Positions 43,278-52,576 of a stretch of 64,000 bases of DNA are shown piece after piece. The notes beneath the pieces were generated by a model. It ran no database searches. It worked only from the letters and a program-made list of their open reading frames with translations, and had not been told where the DNA came from. Source of the stretch: JAWKOK01 sp963765875. Its GTDB lineage: Bacteria > Chloroflexota > Anaerolineae > Caldilineales > Caldilineaceae. The DNA lies in NCBI GenBank assembly GCA_963765875.1, contig CAVXYK010000011.1, positions 1 through 64,000 of the forward strand, given 5' to 3'. The stretch's first letter is position 1, and each line of letters begins with the position of its first letter. The position numbers and the translations under genes were made by a program.

Positions 43278-45781
43278 TTACTCCTCCTCGGTCTGTTCAC
43301 GCAGGAATTGAATCGGCTTGCTGCGCAGGATGGAGACCGACGCTGCCATGCCAACCGCTGTCACCAACAGCATGGTTGTCAACACCATGACGACGCTGGC
43401 TCCGGCAAAGGGGCGATAGTCCAACTCGAAGAGCCGGGTGTTGATCAGCCAACTGCCGACCTGCGCCATGGCCAGCCCCAGCAGCGCGCTCACCAGCCCG
43501 AGCAACAGGTTCTCCGCAGTAAAAACCTGCAACACAAAGCGTCGCTTGGCCCCCAGCACCTTGTAGTACGCCGCCTCCTGGATGCGCGCAAAGCGGGTGG
43601 CGAAAACGGCGCTAACCACGATCAACAGTCCCGCTGCAATGCTCAATGTCGTAAAAAAGCGGATCACACGCGTGATGCGACGGGCCAGGCCCGAGAAGGT
43701 CTCGATAGCGGCCGTGACATCGATGACGCTAACGTTGGGGAACTGTGCCACGATGCGATTCTGCAGGGCCGCTATGTTCGCCTTCTTCGACACGCAGAGC
43801 GGTGAAGATAGTCTGCGGTGCATCCTGCAAGTCGGCGCTCGGAAAGACAAAGCTAAAGAATGGCTCCACAGACTCCTGATTGCGGGTGCGGACGCTGGTG
43901 ATTGTGGCATCCAGTGGCACGCCCTGGATTCGAAAGGTGACGACGTCGCCCAGCCCAACGCCGGCAAAATCCAACACTTCGTCCAGGACCGAGACCTGCG
44001 GGCCATCAAAGCTTTCGTCAAAGAGCGCAGCGCCCCGGACGACGTCCTCACCCTCAAGCAGTCCGTCCCGATAGGTCAAGCTGAACTGGAAGTCTCGGCC
44101 ATCCTCGCGGCGTGTGCCGCCCTCATCGGTAAGCTCGGGCGGGGCTCCCATTGACGGCCGCGACCGTGGAGCGAATCACGGGAAAGTATTCGCTCTCCTC
44201 GCCCAGCGCAGATCGAAATTCCTCGACCTGATCAGGCTGAATGTCCACAAAGAAGACGTTGGGCGCGTCCTCAGGGTAGGAGGCCACAAAGCTGGCGTCC
44301 AGCGTCTGCTCCACGAGAAAGATGCAGAAGAGCACGGCCAGACTTGCCGACAGCGTGATGATGATGGCACGTGTCGGGTTGCGTGGCCGGAAGAGGCCGC
44401 GCAGCGCCTGGCGCAAAGGCAGTGAACGTAGACGCAAACGGCGCAATCCCCTGAGCGTTACCTCGGTCAGCAGCGCCGAGATAGCGAGCAGACCGAGCAC
44501 CGCGCCGACGAAATAGAGGCTGGTGCGGACATCGCCCAGCAGCCAGAGCACCATTGCACCGAATGCGCTCAGAATGAGCAGAAAGGCGACAAGATAGGGC
44601 CAGCTCCGCTCGATGCCGGTCTCTTCCTTGCGAAAGATGAAGTTGGGTCGCAGTTGGCCCAATTGATAGAGCGGAATGAAGGTAAAGGCCGCCACCACGA
44701 AGCCGCCGAGCAGCATGCCTTCAATCAAGGAACGTGGCGTGAGGGTCAGGTCGACGTCAGGCGGCAATAGATCACGCAGCAGGATCGGCAGCGCCGTCTC
44801 CAACAGAACGCCCAGCAGCAGGCCGATGGCTGCGCCGATCAATCCCAGAACACCAACCACGACATAGAAATTGAGCGTCACAAAGCGACGCGTGGCGCCC
44901 AATGTCTTGATGATTGCGATTGCCGTGTAGCGCTCGCGTAGAAAGGCGGTCAATGCGCTCTGGATGCCGATACCCGACAGCAAGAGCGTAAAGATGGCGA
45001 CCAGGCTGAGAAAGAAGAGCAGGTTGTCGAAGAAGCTCTGCACGCCGGATGGTGCAGTCAGATAGGTCTCAACGCTCTCCTGCCCCAGATCGCGCACGCC
45101 ACGCAGTTGATCCGCCACGGGATCGAGTTGGTCCTCATCGGCCATTTTGAGCAGCGTCGTGTAGGTGACACGGCTGCCCTGCTTGACGAGATCCAGCGCC
45201 GGCAGATCCGCGGCGGCCACGAATAGGCGAGGCCCTAGCGAGAAGAAGTTGACTGGACGATCAGGCTCGTTTAGCACGACATCGGCAATGGTCAAGGTGG
45301 CTTCGCCGACGCGGAGTTGATCGCCAACGGCAACGCCCAGGCGATCCAGCAGCGCCTGCTCGACCAGCGCAACGCCGGGTTCCAGCACAGAAGAGAGCGC
45401 TCGGCCAGAGGCCAACTCAACCGCACCGTAGAAAGGATAGCCGGGCTCCACCGCCTTGACGTTGGATAGCAGCGTCTCTTCGTCATCCGGCAGACGCACC
45501 ACCGTATAAAACTCCCAAAGGCGGGCGGCTTGCACCTGTCCGTCATCAACAAGTTCATCGATCAGTGTCGCAGTCGGCGTCGACAGCTCGAAGTTGGACT
45601 CGATGATGATGTCGGCCGCCTGCAACTCGCGGGCGTCAGCCAACAGCGCCCGATTGATGCTGTCGCCGAAACCGCGCAAGGCGACCAGTGATGCCATTGA
45701 GAGGGCGACACAGAGCACGAGGATGGAAGATTGTCTTTTCGACGTAGTCAATTGGCGGCGCACAAAGCGCAAGTTCAACAT
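43278..45781 (-). CDS. YbbP-like ABC permease, two frameshifts
   Basis: About 834 residues when three frames are joined. The FtsX-like layout is duplicated: N-terminal TM (QSSILVLCVALSMASLVALR), external domain, three TM helices ending ERYTAIAIIKTLGATRRFVT, then a second set with TM (PTRAIIITLSASLAVLFCIF), external domain and three C-terminal helices with AAYYKVLGAKRRFVLQVF. Shift sites: one extra C in the GGGG/CCCC run near 44143 and one extra base near 43782. Removal of each restores continuity. MacB/YbbP permeases act with a YbbA-type ATPase; function in E. coli is unsettled. The stop codon is directly followed by the TesA-like gene. Confidence 0.82.
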
Positions 45782-45784
45782 GGC

Positions 45785-46480
45785 TTACCCACTCACCGCC
45801 ATGCTCTGCTTTACATCGGAAACCAACATTCCATCATGCAACGTGAGAACGCGCTCGGCCATGGCGGCAACAGCATCGCTATGCGTCACCAGTATCATGG
45901 TCATCCCCCGCTCGCGATGCAGGTCGGCAAGCAAGGCGAGAATGTCGTCACCGTTCTTGGAGTCCAAGTTGCCGGTCGGTTCGTCGGCAAACAGAATCTC
46001 CGGGTCATTGATCAGGGCGCGGCAGATGGCCACACGCTGTTTTTCGCCGCCGGATAGTTGGTGCGGGTAATTGCCGCCTCGTGCGTGCAGACCTACCCTT
46101 TCCAGCAACGCCTGTGCATTTGCATCTGCATGGCGGTCTCGCGCCAGCTCCGCCGGAAACATGATGTTCTCCTTGGCATTCAACGAGGGAACCAGGTGAA
46201 ACGACTGGAAGACGAAGCCAATCGTGCTGTTACGCATGGGCGCCAGCTCATCCTCAGTCAAATCCGTGATATCATCGCCCTGGATGAAGACCCTGCCGCT
46301 GGACGGGCTGTCCAGTCCGGAGAGCAGGCTGAGCAACGTCGACTTTCCGCTGCCGCTGCTGCCCTTGATCACGATAAATTCACCCGGCTCGATCGAAAAC
46401 GAAACATCGTCCAGCACCTGGATGGGACGGTCTTCGATCGTGTAGGTTTTGGTCAGATTGATGGCTTCTAGAATCGCCAT
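45785..46480 (-). CDS. YbbA-like ABC transporter ATPase
   Basis: About 231 residues from ATG 46480 (MAILEAINLTKTYTIEDRPI). Walker A IKGSSGSGKSTLLSLLSGLD, Q-loop VFQSFHLVPSLNAKENI, signature LSGGEKQRVAICRALI, Walker B ILFADEPTGNLDSKNG, H-loop ILVTHSDAVAA. This is the LolD/MacB/YbbA class of ATPase that powers mechanotransmitting FtsX-type permeases rather than classical import. Only 3 bases separate its stop from the permease start. It is the first gene of a three-gene operon with the permease and the SGNH esterase. Confidence 0.92.
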   Translation of the reverse strand: MAILEAINLTKTYTIEDRPIQVLDDVSFSIEPGEFIVIKGSSGSGKSTLLSLLSGLDSPSSGRVFIQGDDITDLTEDELAPMRNSTIGFVFQSFHLVPSLNAKENIMFPAELARDRHADANAQALLERVGLHARGGNYPHQLSGGEKQRVAICRALINDPEILFADEPTGNLDSKNGDDILALLADLHRERGMTMILVTHSDAVAAMAERVLTLHDGMLVSDVKQSMAVSG

Positions 46481-46676
46481 AAAAACTCTTTCGCTTGAAT
46501 TTCGTCGGTAAAATGCTGTCCACTCACCGGATAGGTATACCACAGAATCATAGACCGCTACGGTAATTTCCTTCCCAAAGAACGTACTTCAGAAAGAATG
46601 TGGCATTGAACGTACCGATTTTCACGGTCGCAATTTCAAGGGTGACTGGATTGTTCCAGAGGATGGGTAAGGCACG

Positions 46677-46728
46677 CGCGACCAGCGCAAAGGTCATCGG
46701 CGGCGTGATGACCTTTGCGCTGGTCGCG
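46677..46728. repeat. Perfect 22-bp-arm palindrome
   Basis: CGCGACCAGCGCAAAGGTCATC at 46677-46698 is perfectly inverted at 46707-46728, with an 8-base loop GGCGGCGT. It lies in the long gap (46481-47197) upstream of the ABC operon and downstream of cysE, with no neighbouring T run. Candidate for a strong hairpin or protein-binding palindrome. Confidence 0.7.
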
Positions 46729-46760
46729 GGTTAACGAAATGATACGGGTTTCGTAGATGC

Positions 46761-47042
46761 GGTTCGTAACCCATGCACATCAAGCTAAGGATTATGTTGA
46801 GCCGTTCAATGTTGCGAACGGACTCGCAGCAACGGCTGAAGCCGGCTGCTAACATCAAAAAGCGGGGTACCCTCTGGGTCCTGGCGATAACTGTTGAGTC
46901 GCTGAGGCGACGGGTCGGTGTTAGAGGCGGGATTTATCCCTGCCTTGGAGGCGTCGTCCTCTGAAATTTCGACACGATTCCACAAGAAACAACAACGGCG
47001 CCAGATATAATCCTTAGCTTGACGCGCATGGATTTGTAACCA
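46761..47042. mobile_element. Composite palindromic element, family C (copy 3)
   Basis: Outer inverted repeats: GTAACCCATGCACATCAAGC TAAGGATTAT at the left and ATAATCCTTAGCTTGACGCG CATGGATTTGTAAC at the right. Inside is the family C core GGCTGAAGCCGGCTGCTAAC and, further on, GTGTTAGAGGCGGGATTTATCCC. It has no coding capacity. The same outer and inner sequences occur at 49188-49484 in a different internal order, so both are copies of a roughly 280-300-bp non-coding element. Sequence after its right end (GTGCGGTTACAAAGCGCACC TAC) resembles the outer edge of the other copy. Confidence 0.65.
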
Positions 47043-47197
47043 CACGATCCGTGCGATCTCCAGAGGTAACCGGAGTTTGTGCGGTTACAAAGCGCACCTA
47101 CGCTATACTAATGCTTATTCGTCAACCTCCAAGTAGCGTGACCTACGACATCGACCTGCATCAGTTTGAACCATAGCCTTGTTTGTGCCGCCCTGTG

Positions 47198-47902
47198 CTA
47201 AATCCCCCAGGGGCCCTGATATCCTTCTGAGACCACCTGGGTCTGCGCAACATCATCCTGTTGCTGATCGACCAGCGCCCGTTCGAGAAGCTCAAGCCGG
47301 GCGCTCAGCTGCACCACGGACTCCATGGTGATGTCGTTGAGTCGATCATGGTGGAGATCCTCGTGAATGGGATCCCGCACCTTCTTGCCGTCCTGTGAAC
47401 TGATGCGCCCCGGAACGCCAACAACCACCGAGTTGGGCGGCACATCTTTGACCACCACCGAGTTGGCGCCGATACGCGAATAGTCGCCGATCTCGATGGG
47501 CCCCAGCACCTTGGCCCCCACCCCGACTACCACATGGTTGCCCAGAGTCGGGTGTCGCTTCTCCTTGCGCCAGCTCACGCCCCCCAGCGTGACGCCGTGG
47601 TAGAGCGTGACGCAATCACCGATCTCCGCCGTCTCGCCGATGACCACGCCCATACCATGGTCGATAAAAAATCTGTCACCGATGGTGGCCCCAGGGTGAA
47701 TCTCGATGCCGGTCAGCCAGCGGGCCAGATGAGAGATCCAGCGCCCCAGCAGGTAAAGCTCGTGGGTCCAGCACCAGTGGGCCACACGATAGAACCAGAT
47801 TGCATGCAACCCTGGGTAACAGAGCAGAATCTCCGCCACGCTGCGGGCCGCCGGATCGCGGGCAAAGACCGAGCGGATATCCTCGCGTAGGGTAAAAAAC
47901 AT
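47198..47902 (-). CDS. cysE: Serine O-acetyltransferase
   Basis: About 234 residues. ATG 47902 is chosen because GGAGGAG lies 5-6 bases upstream; a GTG at 47908 overlaps that site. The N-terminal helical part (LREDIRSVFARDPAARSVAE) is followed by left-handed hexapeptide repeats (IHPGATIGDRFFIDHGMGVV IGETAEIGDCVTLYHGVTLGG) with the catalytic Asp/His pair, then NSVVVKDVPPNSVVVGVPGR. It acetylates L-serine to O-acetylserine, the substrate of the cysteine synthase encoded just upstream. It has a long C-terminal tail (to ...GYQGPWGI). The cysK-cysE order supports a cysteine synthesis unit. Confidence 0.94.
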   Translation of the reverse strand: MFFTLREDIRSVFARDPAARSVAEILLCYPGLHAIWFYRVAHWCWTHELYLLGRWISHLARWLTGIEIHPGATIGDRFFIDHGMGVVIGETAEIGDCVTLYHGVTLGGVSWRKEKRHPTLGNHVVVGVGAKVLGPIEIGDYSRIGANSVVVKDVPPNSVVVGVPGRISSQDGKKVRDPIHEDLHHDRLNDITMESVVQLSARLELLERALVDQQQDDVAQTQVVSEGYQGPWGI

Positions 47903-47951
47903 GGACACTCCTCCAGATTAGCGCGGCGTTGTCTAGGCGAACCCAAAGAAG

Positions 47952-48030
47952 AAATGATCCACGAAGAGCACAAAGAAACACGAAGAAATGCCGACCTTCG
48001 TGTAAATTCGTGTCCCTTCGTGGATCATTT
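47952..48030. repeat. Imperfect palindrome between cysK and cysE
   Basis: AAATGATCCACGAAG at the left pairs with CTTCGTGGATCATTT at the right; CACGAAG and CTTCGTG units repeat inside. On the plus strand the right arm runs into TTTTTTT. It is the CGAAG-type intergenic repeat seen in many environmental genomes, and may attenuate transcription between the two cysteine genes. Confidence 0.65.
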
Positions 48031-48058
48031 TTTCCCGCATTCGCCTTTCATTGACGCC

Positions 48059-49009
48059 TCAATCAGCCAGATCGGCATAGAGCGGTGTGCTGAGGTAGCG
48101 TTCCCCATTCGAGGGAATGATAACCACGATCAGCTTACCCGCATTTTCGGGCCTGGCCGCAACCTCGAGCGCAGCCTGCAGGGCGGCCCCAGAGGAAATA
48201 CCCACCAACAGCCCCTCTTCCATGGCCGCACGGCGCGCCATGACAAAGGCTTCTTCGTTTTGAACCTGAACCACCTCATCAAACACTTCTGTATCGAGGA
48301 CGTCTGGCACGAAGCCCGCGCCGATGCCCTGGATCTTGTGCGGTCCCGGTGCGCCCCCGGACAAGATCGCCGAGTCCGTCGGCTCGACCGCGATCACCTG
48401 GAGCGAAGGTTTGCGCACTTTCAGCACCTCGCCGACGCCGGTGATGGTGCCGCCCGTGCCAATTCCGGAAACGATTATGTCGACTTGGCCGTCCGTGTCA
48501 CGCCAGATCTCTTCGGCCGTGGTGCGGCGATGGATCTCGGGATTGGCCGGATTTTCGAATTGCTGGGGAATGAAGTAGCGATCATCGGCAGCGGCCATCT
48601 CCTGGGCAAGATTAATGGCTCCCTTCATGCCGTCTGCGCCGGGCGTAAGGATCAGCTCTGCGCCATAGGCCCTGAGCAACAGACGACGTTCGGCACTCAT
48701 GGTGTCAGGCATGATTACCGTACACTTGTAGCCCTTAGCCGCGGCCACCAGCGCCAGCCCAATGCCAGTGTTGCCGCTGGTCGGCTCCAGGATCACGGTC
48801 TCCTCGTTGATGAGCCCGGCAGCCTCGGCGGCCTCGATCATGTTCAAGCCGATACGATCCTTGACGCTGCCGCCGGGGTTGAAGAACTCGAGCTTGGCCA
48901 CCACATCGGCATGGCATCCTTCGCTCAGGCGGTTGATGCGCACCAGCGGGGTGTTGCCGATGAGCTGAACGATATTGTCGGCGATTCGCATTGTTGATGA
49001 CTTGGTCAT
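48059..49009 (-). CDS. cysK: Cysteine synthase (O-acetylserine sulfhydrylase)
   Basis: A 316-residue PLP enzyme, intact. The PLP Lys is in FFNPGGSVKDRIGLNMIEAA, the substrate loop is EPTSGNTGIGLALVAA, the phosphate loop is SGIGTGGTITGVGEVLK, and VGISSGAA is near the C-terminus. It replaces the acetyl group of O-acetylserine with sulfide to make cysteine. A further internal start exists (MRIADNIVQLIGNTPLVRIN), which is where most homologues begin. GGAGACC precedes the ATG. It is upstream of cysE on the same strand, separated by the 47952-48030 palindrome. Confidence 0.95.
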   Translation of the reverse strand: MTKSSTMRIADNIVQLIGNTPLVRINRLSEGCHADVVAKLEFFNPGGSVKDRIGLNMIEAAEAAGLINEETVILEPTSGNTGIGLALVAAAKGYKCTVIMPDTMSAERRLLLRAYGAELILTPGADGMKGAINLAQEMAAADDRYFIPQQFENPANPEIHRRTTAEEIWRDTDGQVDIIVSGIGTGGTITGVGEVLKVRKPSLQVIAVEPTDSAILSGGAPGPHKIQGIGAGFVPDVLDTEVFDEVVQVQNEEAFVMARRAAMEEGLLVGISSGAALQAALEVAARPENAGKLIVVIIPSNGERYLSTPLYADLAD

Positions 49010-49187
49010 TTCTGGTCTCCTTTGTCTGTCCGTTGTTGAAACCCGTGGGGAGCGGAGGAAAGAGGACAGTACCTCAGAAGCGGGATTGAGGCAACCCGCG
49101 CTTGTCGAGCAGGCCGGGCAAGCGTGTCAGATTTCAAGAGGGAGATCGTTTTTTGGCAGGGTATATGAAGCGTAACGAATTGGCACT

Positions 49188-49484
49188 GTAGGTGCCGGTT
49201 TGCAACCGCACGATTTCCTTGGAATCCAGAGGTTGTGGTGGCTTGTACGGTTTGAAACCCATAGGCATCAAGCTAAGCGTTGCGTCTCGCGTTGCCGTCG
49301 GTTTCGGCAGGGATAAATCCCGCCGCTAACAGTGAAAAGCCGCCTCAGCGGCTGGAGTTCAGCGCCCGTGGGCGCTTTTCGCTGTTGGCAGCCGGCTTCA
49401 GCCGTTGCTGCGTGCCGGTTCAAATCGGTGTGGAATTTAACATAATCCTTAGCTTGATGCCTATGGGTTTGCAACCACACCTAC
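49188..49484. mobile_element. Composite palindromic element, family C (copy 4, most complete)
   Basis: 297 bp of non-coding DNA with nested symmetry. The ends are GTAGGTG (49188) and CACCTAC (to 49484). Inside these, GGTTTGAAACCCATAGGCAT CAAGCTAAG (from 49249) is inverted as CTTAGCTTGATGCCTATGGG TTTGCAACC (to 49476). The centre is the family C palindrome CTAACAGTGAAAAGC ... GCTTTTCGCTGTTGG. It lies in the 49010-49567 gap, which holds no gene. A related copy is at 46761-47042, and core-only copies are at 34322 and 42382. Confidence 0.75.
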
Positions 49485-49567
49485 GTCATAGCAGCACAAA
49501 ATTCTCGAACGTCAATATCCCGGAATCTGAAATGCCAACGGGACTCGCCCGCTCATCCGGCGATGCC

Positions 49568-50301
49568 CTACGCTTCGACCGCCGGCGGCAGCGCCAGAGC
49601 CTTGTGCAGAGCCGCGGTCGCGAGCCGGACGAATTCAGTGCGCCGCTGGTCCGAAGATCGACCGCAGACAACCTCCGCCATCCAACTGGTCGGCCACTCG
49701 GCGTCCACATGGACGGAGCCGGCAATCTTGGACTGTTCGCAGGCGGGCAGGGCGTCGATGATCTGTTGGGCGTTGCCATGTGCGTTGCAGGCCGATGGCT
49801 CGGCTGTCAACACGACTGCATGACACTGGACCAGAGGCGCCGTCTGCGCCCCCAATCCGTTCCGATCGACCGGGTCCAGCCCCACCCAGATCGCCACGTG
49901 CGGATTGTCGGCGGCCGCCAGCAGGCTGGCCAACCCGCCGGCCGAAAACCCCATCAAACCAACCCGTGACGGATCGATGCGCTCTTGCCAAGTGTCGTGG
50001 GTACAAAGCTGTGCGCAGAGATCAGCAAGGAAACGTCCGTTGCGCGCCTGATCTGACCACGAGGGCAGATTCGGCACGGCGGCGACAAACCCCTCGCCGG
50101 CAAGATGGCGCCCCCAGCCGGACATGTTGCGCCGTTTTCGCGAGAAGCCATGGGCCACGACCACCAGCGGGACGGCTCATCGCTGTCGGGCCGGTAGATA
50201 TCTACACTGGCAGCCCCTGCGGAGCCGCGCACCCGAACCATATCGACTATGACGAAACTGTCCTTCTGCCTGTCCAGTTCGGCAGATTGCGTGTCCGACA
50301 T
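49568..50301 (-). CDS. Dienelactone-hydrolase-like esterase, one frameshift
   Basis: About 244 residues joined, starting at ATG 50301 (AAAGGA site). The first frame gives FVIVDMVRVRGSAGAASVDI YRPDSDEP; a missing base near 50175 moves reading to LVVVAHGFSRKRRNMSGWGR (oxyanion strand). The nucleophile Ser is in VGLMGFSAGGLASLLAAADN, and the His is probably in SVHVDAEWP near the end. The fold is of the alpha/beta-hydrolase or chlorophyllase/PAF-acetylhydrolase-like group. The substrate is unknown. Its start overlaps the 3' end of the aldo-keto reductase gene by 55 bases, suggesting that the reductase frame has lost its own stop. Confidence 0.72.
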
Positions 50302-51293
50302 GACATCCTTTCTGATATCCACCCCGGCGTCTGAATGGTGTCGGCGATGGGCAGGGCCCGGGCCAGCTCGGCCTGGCTGAGCGACGGCAGATCCGACGAG
50401 GCTGCGTTCTCCTCGATCTGACGCCGGTTCTTGGCCCCGGCAATCACGCAAGAGACGCCCGGGTGGTCGAGCACAAAGCGCAGCGAAGCCTGCACCATGC
50501 TGCGCTCCGGCGCCGCCAGAAAGTCAAGCTGGGGCAGCTTTGCGAGCCCGTCGACGCTCTCGGGCTGGTTGAAGCGGGCGTAGCGCAGGTCGTTGTCGGC
50601 CAGCGTGGCCGCGTTTTCGCCGGAGTATTTGCCGCTGAGCATTCCCTTGGCCAGCGGCACCCGGATCAGTGTGCCGATCTCCTCTTCTTTGGCCCAGTTG
50701 AGTAGTTCGTCGGCGCTGCGTTCCAGCAGATTGTAGCCAATCTGCAACACATGGATCGGTCCGAAGACCATCAGCTGTTGGATGGCGTCCCAGTTGTTTG
50801 TAGAGATACCGTACCAGTAGATCTTGCCGTCGGCCTTGAGTTGGGCCAGCGTCTCCATCACCACGGGCATGGCCCAGGCGTAGGGCACGGCATGCAGTTG
50901 GTAGACGTCGATAGCCTCGACCTGCAAACGCCACAGGCTGGCCTCGCAGGCTTCGGTCAGACGCCGGCGCACGGCATCCTCATCACGGGCCTCAGCATCA
51001 ACGCCCCGATCGGGCTGCACCTTGGTGGCGATCACCCAGGCGTCGCGGCGGCCGACCAGCGCATTGCCGATGAGGGCTTCGCTATGGCCGTCGCCGTAGA
51101 TTTCGGCCGTATCAATGAGGTTGATGCCGAGATCCTGGCTGCGGTGGATCAGATCAATGGACTCGGTGTCATCGGTGCCGGTCCAGCCAAAGTTGGAACC
51201 GTCGGGCCGTCGCCACATGCCCGAGATGGGGTAGGCGCCCAGGCCGATCTCGGAGATTGAGAGGCCGGTTTGGCCTAGGGTGCGATAGTTCAT
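50247..51293 (-). CDS. Aldo/keto reductase
   Basis: About 348 residues from ATG 51293 (AAAGGGA upstream). Tetrad: Asp and Tyr in NLIDTAEIYGDGHSEALIG, Lys in VIATKVQPD, His in YQLHAVPYAW. The rest is typical of the yeast Gcy/YghZ-type NADPH reductases: YWYGISTNNWDAIQQLMVF, RVPLAKGMLSGKYSGENA, HPGVSCVIAGAKNRRQIEEN. Homology stops near DTIQTPGW, and the last 18 residues read into the next gene, so a small indel at the 3' end is likely. Upstream lie the REP repeats of the RAYT region. Confidence 0.85.
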   Translation of the reverse strand: MNYRTLGQTGLSISEIGLGAYPISGMWRRPDGSNFGWTGTDDTESIDLIHRSQDLGINLIDTAEIYGDGHSEALIGNALVGRRDAWVIATKVQPDRGVDAEARDEDAVRRRLTEACEASLWRLQVEAIDVYQLHAVPYAWAMPVVMETLAQLKADGKIYWYGISTNNWDAIQQLMVFGPIHVLQIGYNLLERSADELLNWAKEEEIGTLIRVPLAKGMLSGKYSGENAATLADNDLRYARFNQPESVDGLAKLPQLDFLAAPERSMVQASLRFVLDHPGVSCVIAGAKNRRQIEENAASSDLPSLSQAELARALPIADTIQTPGWISERMSCRTRNLPNWTGRRTVSS

Positions 51294-51317
51294 GGTTTTA
51301 TCCCTTTGTAGTAGTAT

Positions 51318-51515
51318 GATCCTCCGGGTGGAATTTCGCCAAGCCATCCGGTTTTCCTCAGGCCCTCCCGGAGGATCGTTGACTGCTTACACTTCCAGAT
51401 ACGGCGGGCATGAGTAATGTGATCCTCCGGGAGGAGTTTCGTCAAGCCATCCGGTTTCCCTCAAGTCCTCCCGGAGGATCGTTGACTGCTTACACTTCCA
51501 GATACGGCGGGTATG
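51318..51515. repeat. Two tandem REP units (period 103 bp)
   Basis: Units at 51318-51420 and 51421-51515 are nearly identical. Each begins GATCCTCCGGGTGG or GATCCTCCGGGAGG, has CAAGCCATCCGGTTTTCCTC or its close variant, then the inverted CCTCCCGGAGGATCGTTGAC TGCTTACACTTCCAGATACG GCGGG. They abut the RAYT gene; the second unit supplies its last codons. The same CCTCCGGGAGG core is found at 52073-52132 and inside both MITEs near 3.2 and 4.5 kb. Confidence 0.85.
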
Positions 51516-52048
51516 GTATCGCACTGTTGATGAATGCCTGATACTGCCCGCTGCTGAGGCCAATGGGCGGCAATGAATGCGTCATCCTTGAGCGTCCCGT
51601 TACGCAGACCGATCCAGTCTCGATAGTTGGAATAGGACCAGTTGTGCGCTTGTGCAGCCAAACCGGCTGCCACAGGATTCAGATGGATGTACCGACAGAG
51701 ATGCCGTGCGTATTCATCTTGCTGAACGACAACGTGCTTGAACCGGCCTTCGAAAAGTGGACCGCGCCGCTTCACCCGTCGATTGAAATTCTGAACATAT
51801 GAGTTGAATGTCCGACCCACAAATCGGCTGAGCGGTGTATCGCCATCCTGCCGAACAAACAGATGGTAATGGTTGGGCATCAGGCAGTAGGCGATCACAG
51901 TGATGTTGCACTCGGTTCGATTGCGTTGGATGAGACGTAGGCAATGGAGATAGTCTATGGCATCAGCGAAAATGGGACGGTGGTCAACGCTTCGATTGAA
52001 TAGATGATAGTAACGCCCTTTTACAAACTCGTGATTACGGCGTGGCAT
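51461..52048 (-). CDS. rayT: REP-associated tyrosine transposase (RAYT, Y1_Tnp)
   Basis: A 195-residue single-domain transposase of the IS200/IS605-related Y1 family. ATG 52048 has AAGGAG 9 bases upstream. Motifs: GRYYHLFNRSVDHRPIFADA, the catalytic HUH-type CLMPNHYHLFVRQD, RTFNSYVQNFNRRVKRRGPL FEGRFKHVVV with the catalytic Tyr region YARHLCRYIHLNPVAAGLA. RAYTs bind and cleave REP hairpins and are held responsible for spreading them. Here REP hairpins flank the gene on both sides. The C-terminal residues after SGIHQQCDTIPA are read from the adjoining REP unit, so the natural end was probably changed by REP insertion. Confidence 0.9.
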   Translation of the reverse strand: MPRRNHEFVKGRYYHLFNRSVDHRPIFADAIDYLHCLRLIQRNRTECNITVIAYCLMPNHYHLFVRQDGDTPLSRFVGRTFNSYVQNFNRRVKRRGPLFEGRFKHVVVQQDEYARHLCRYIHLNPVAAGLAAQAHNWSYSNYRDWIGLRNGTLKDDAFIAAHWPQQRAVSGIHQQCDTIPAVSGSVSSQRSSGRT

Positions 52049-52072
52049 GGGGGATATGCTCCTTGTGGTCAA

Positions 52073-52132
52073 GACCCTCCGGGAGGGGCCTTGCCGAAAT
52101 CACCGATTCCCGGTCGAGCCCTCCCGGAGGAT
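52073..52132. repeat. REP palindrome upstream of the RAYT gene
   Basis: ACCCTCCGGGAGGGGCC and GGTCGAGCCCTCCCGGAGGA form a palindrome of the same core as the tandem units downstream. It lies 25 bp upstream of the RAYT start codon, the usual position for a REP recognised by its own RAYT. Confidence 0.85.
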
Positions 52133-52576
52133 TGGAGATGATCAGAAACGTGTCTGGATATATTTCTCTGCACTCTCTGAGTTTTATGAAGGACCAAACT
52201 CCGGGAGGCGCTCATGAAGCTCCGGTCGGGTGTCGCGAACACTGAGCAGTTTTTTTCATTGTACGACCACGCACGGTCCTGGGCAAACGGTCGGCGGGGG
52301 GCTTGCCACCGAAGTCCGCGGTTTGGACGCCCCTCTCTTCTAACTGTAAATCGTGGCTGCGGCGGGCATCCTTCGGACGCGCGACGGATTGGGGCAGATC
52401 CTGCCCAATCATCTGCGTCAATCGGCAGCTGATTGTATTCTTGCAGCGGGCCCATCCGTTAATGGTTCCGTAATCCTTTCGAACGATTTGTGTAAGCTCT
52501 CGACTCTATTCTCTTCTCAATGGCTCGTTTATCGCACGAGCCAGCACCGATTGGGCACGAGTTTGAGGAGGGGAAA
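52133..52576. other. Gene-free stretch upstream of a secreted protein
   Basis: About 440 bp without a credible gene. It contains a partial REP core CTCCGGGAGG at 52200-52210. The promoter and the GAGGAGGGG ribosome site of the next gene are in the last part. Nothing else is identified. Confidence 0.5.

Noticed and set aside
44123..44425. Plus-strand frames opposite the ABC permease
   Set aside because: They lack family features, while the minus strand encodes a continuous permease after removal of single bases.
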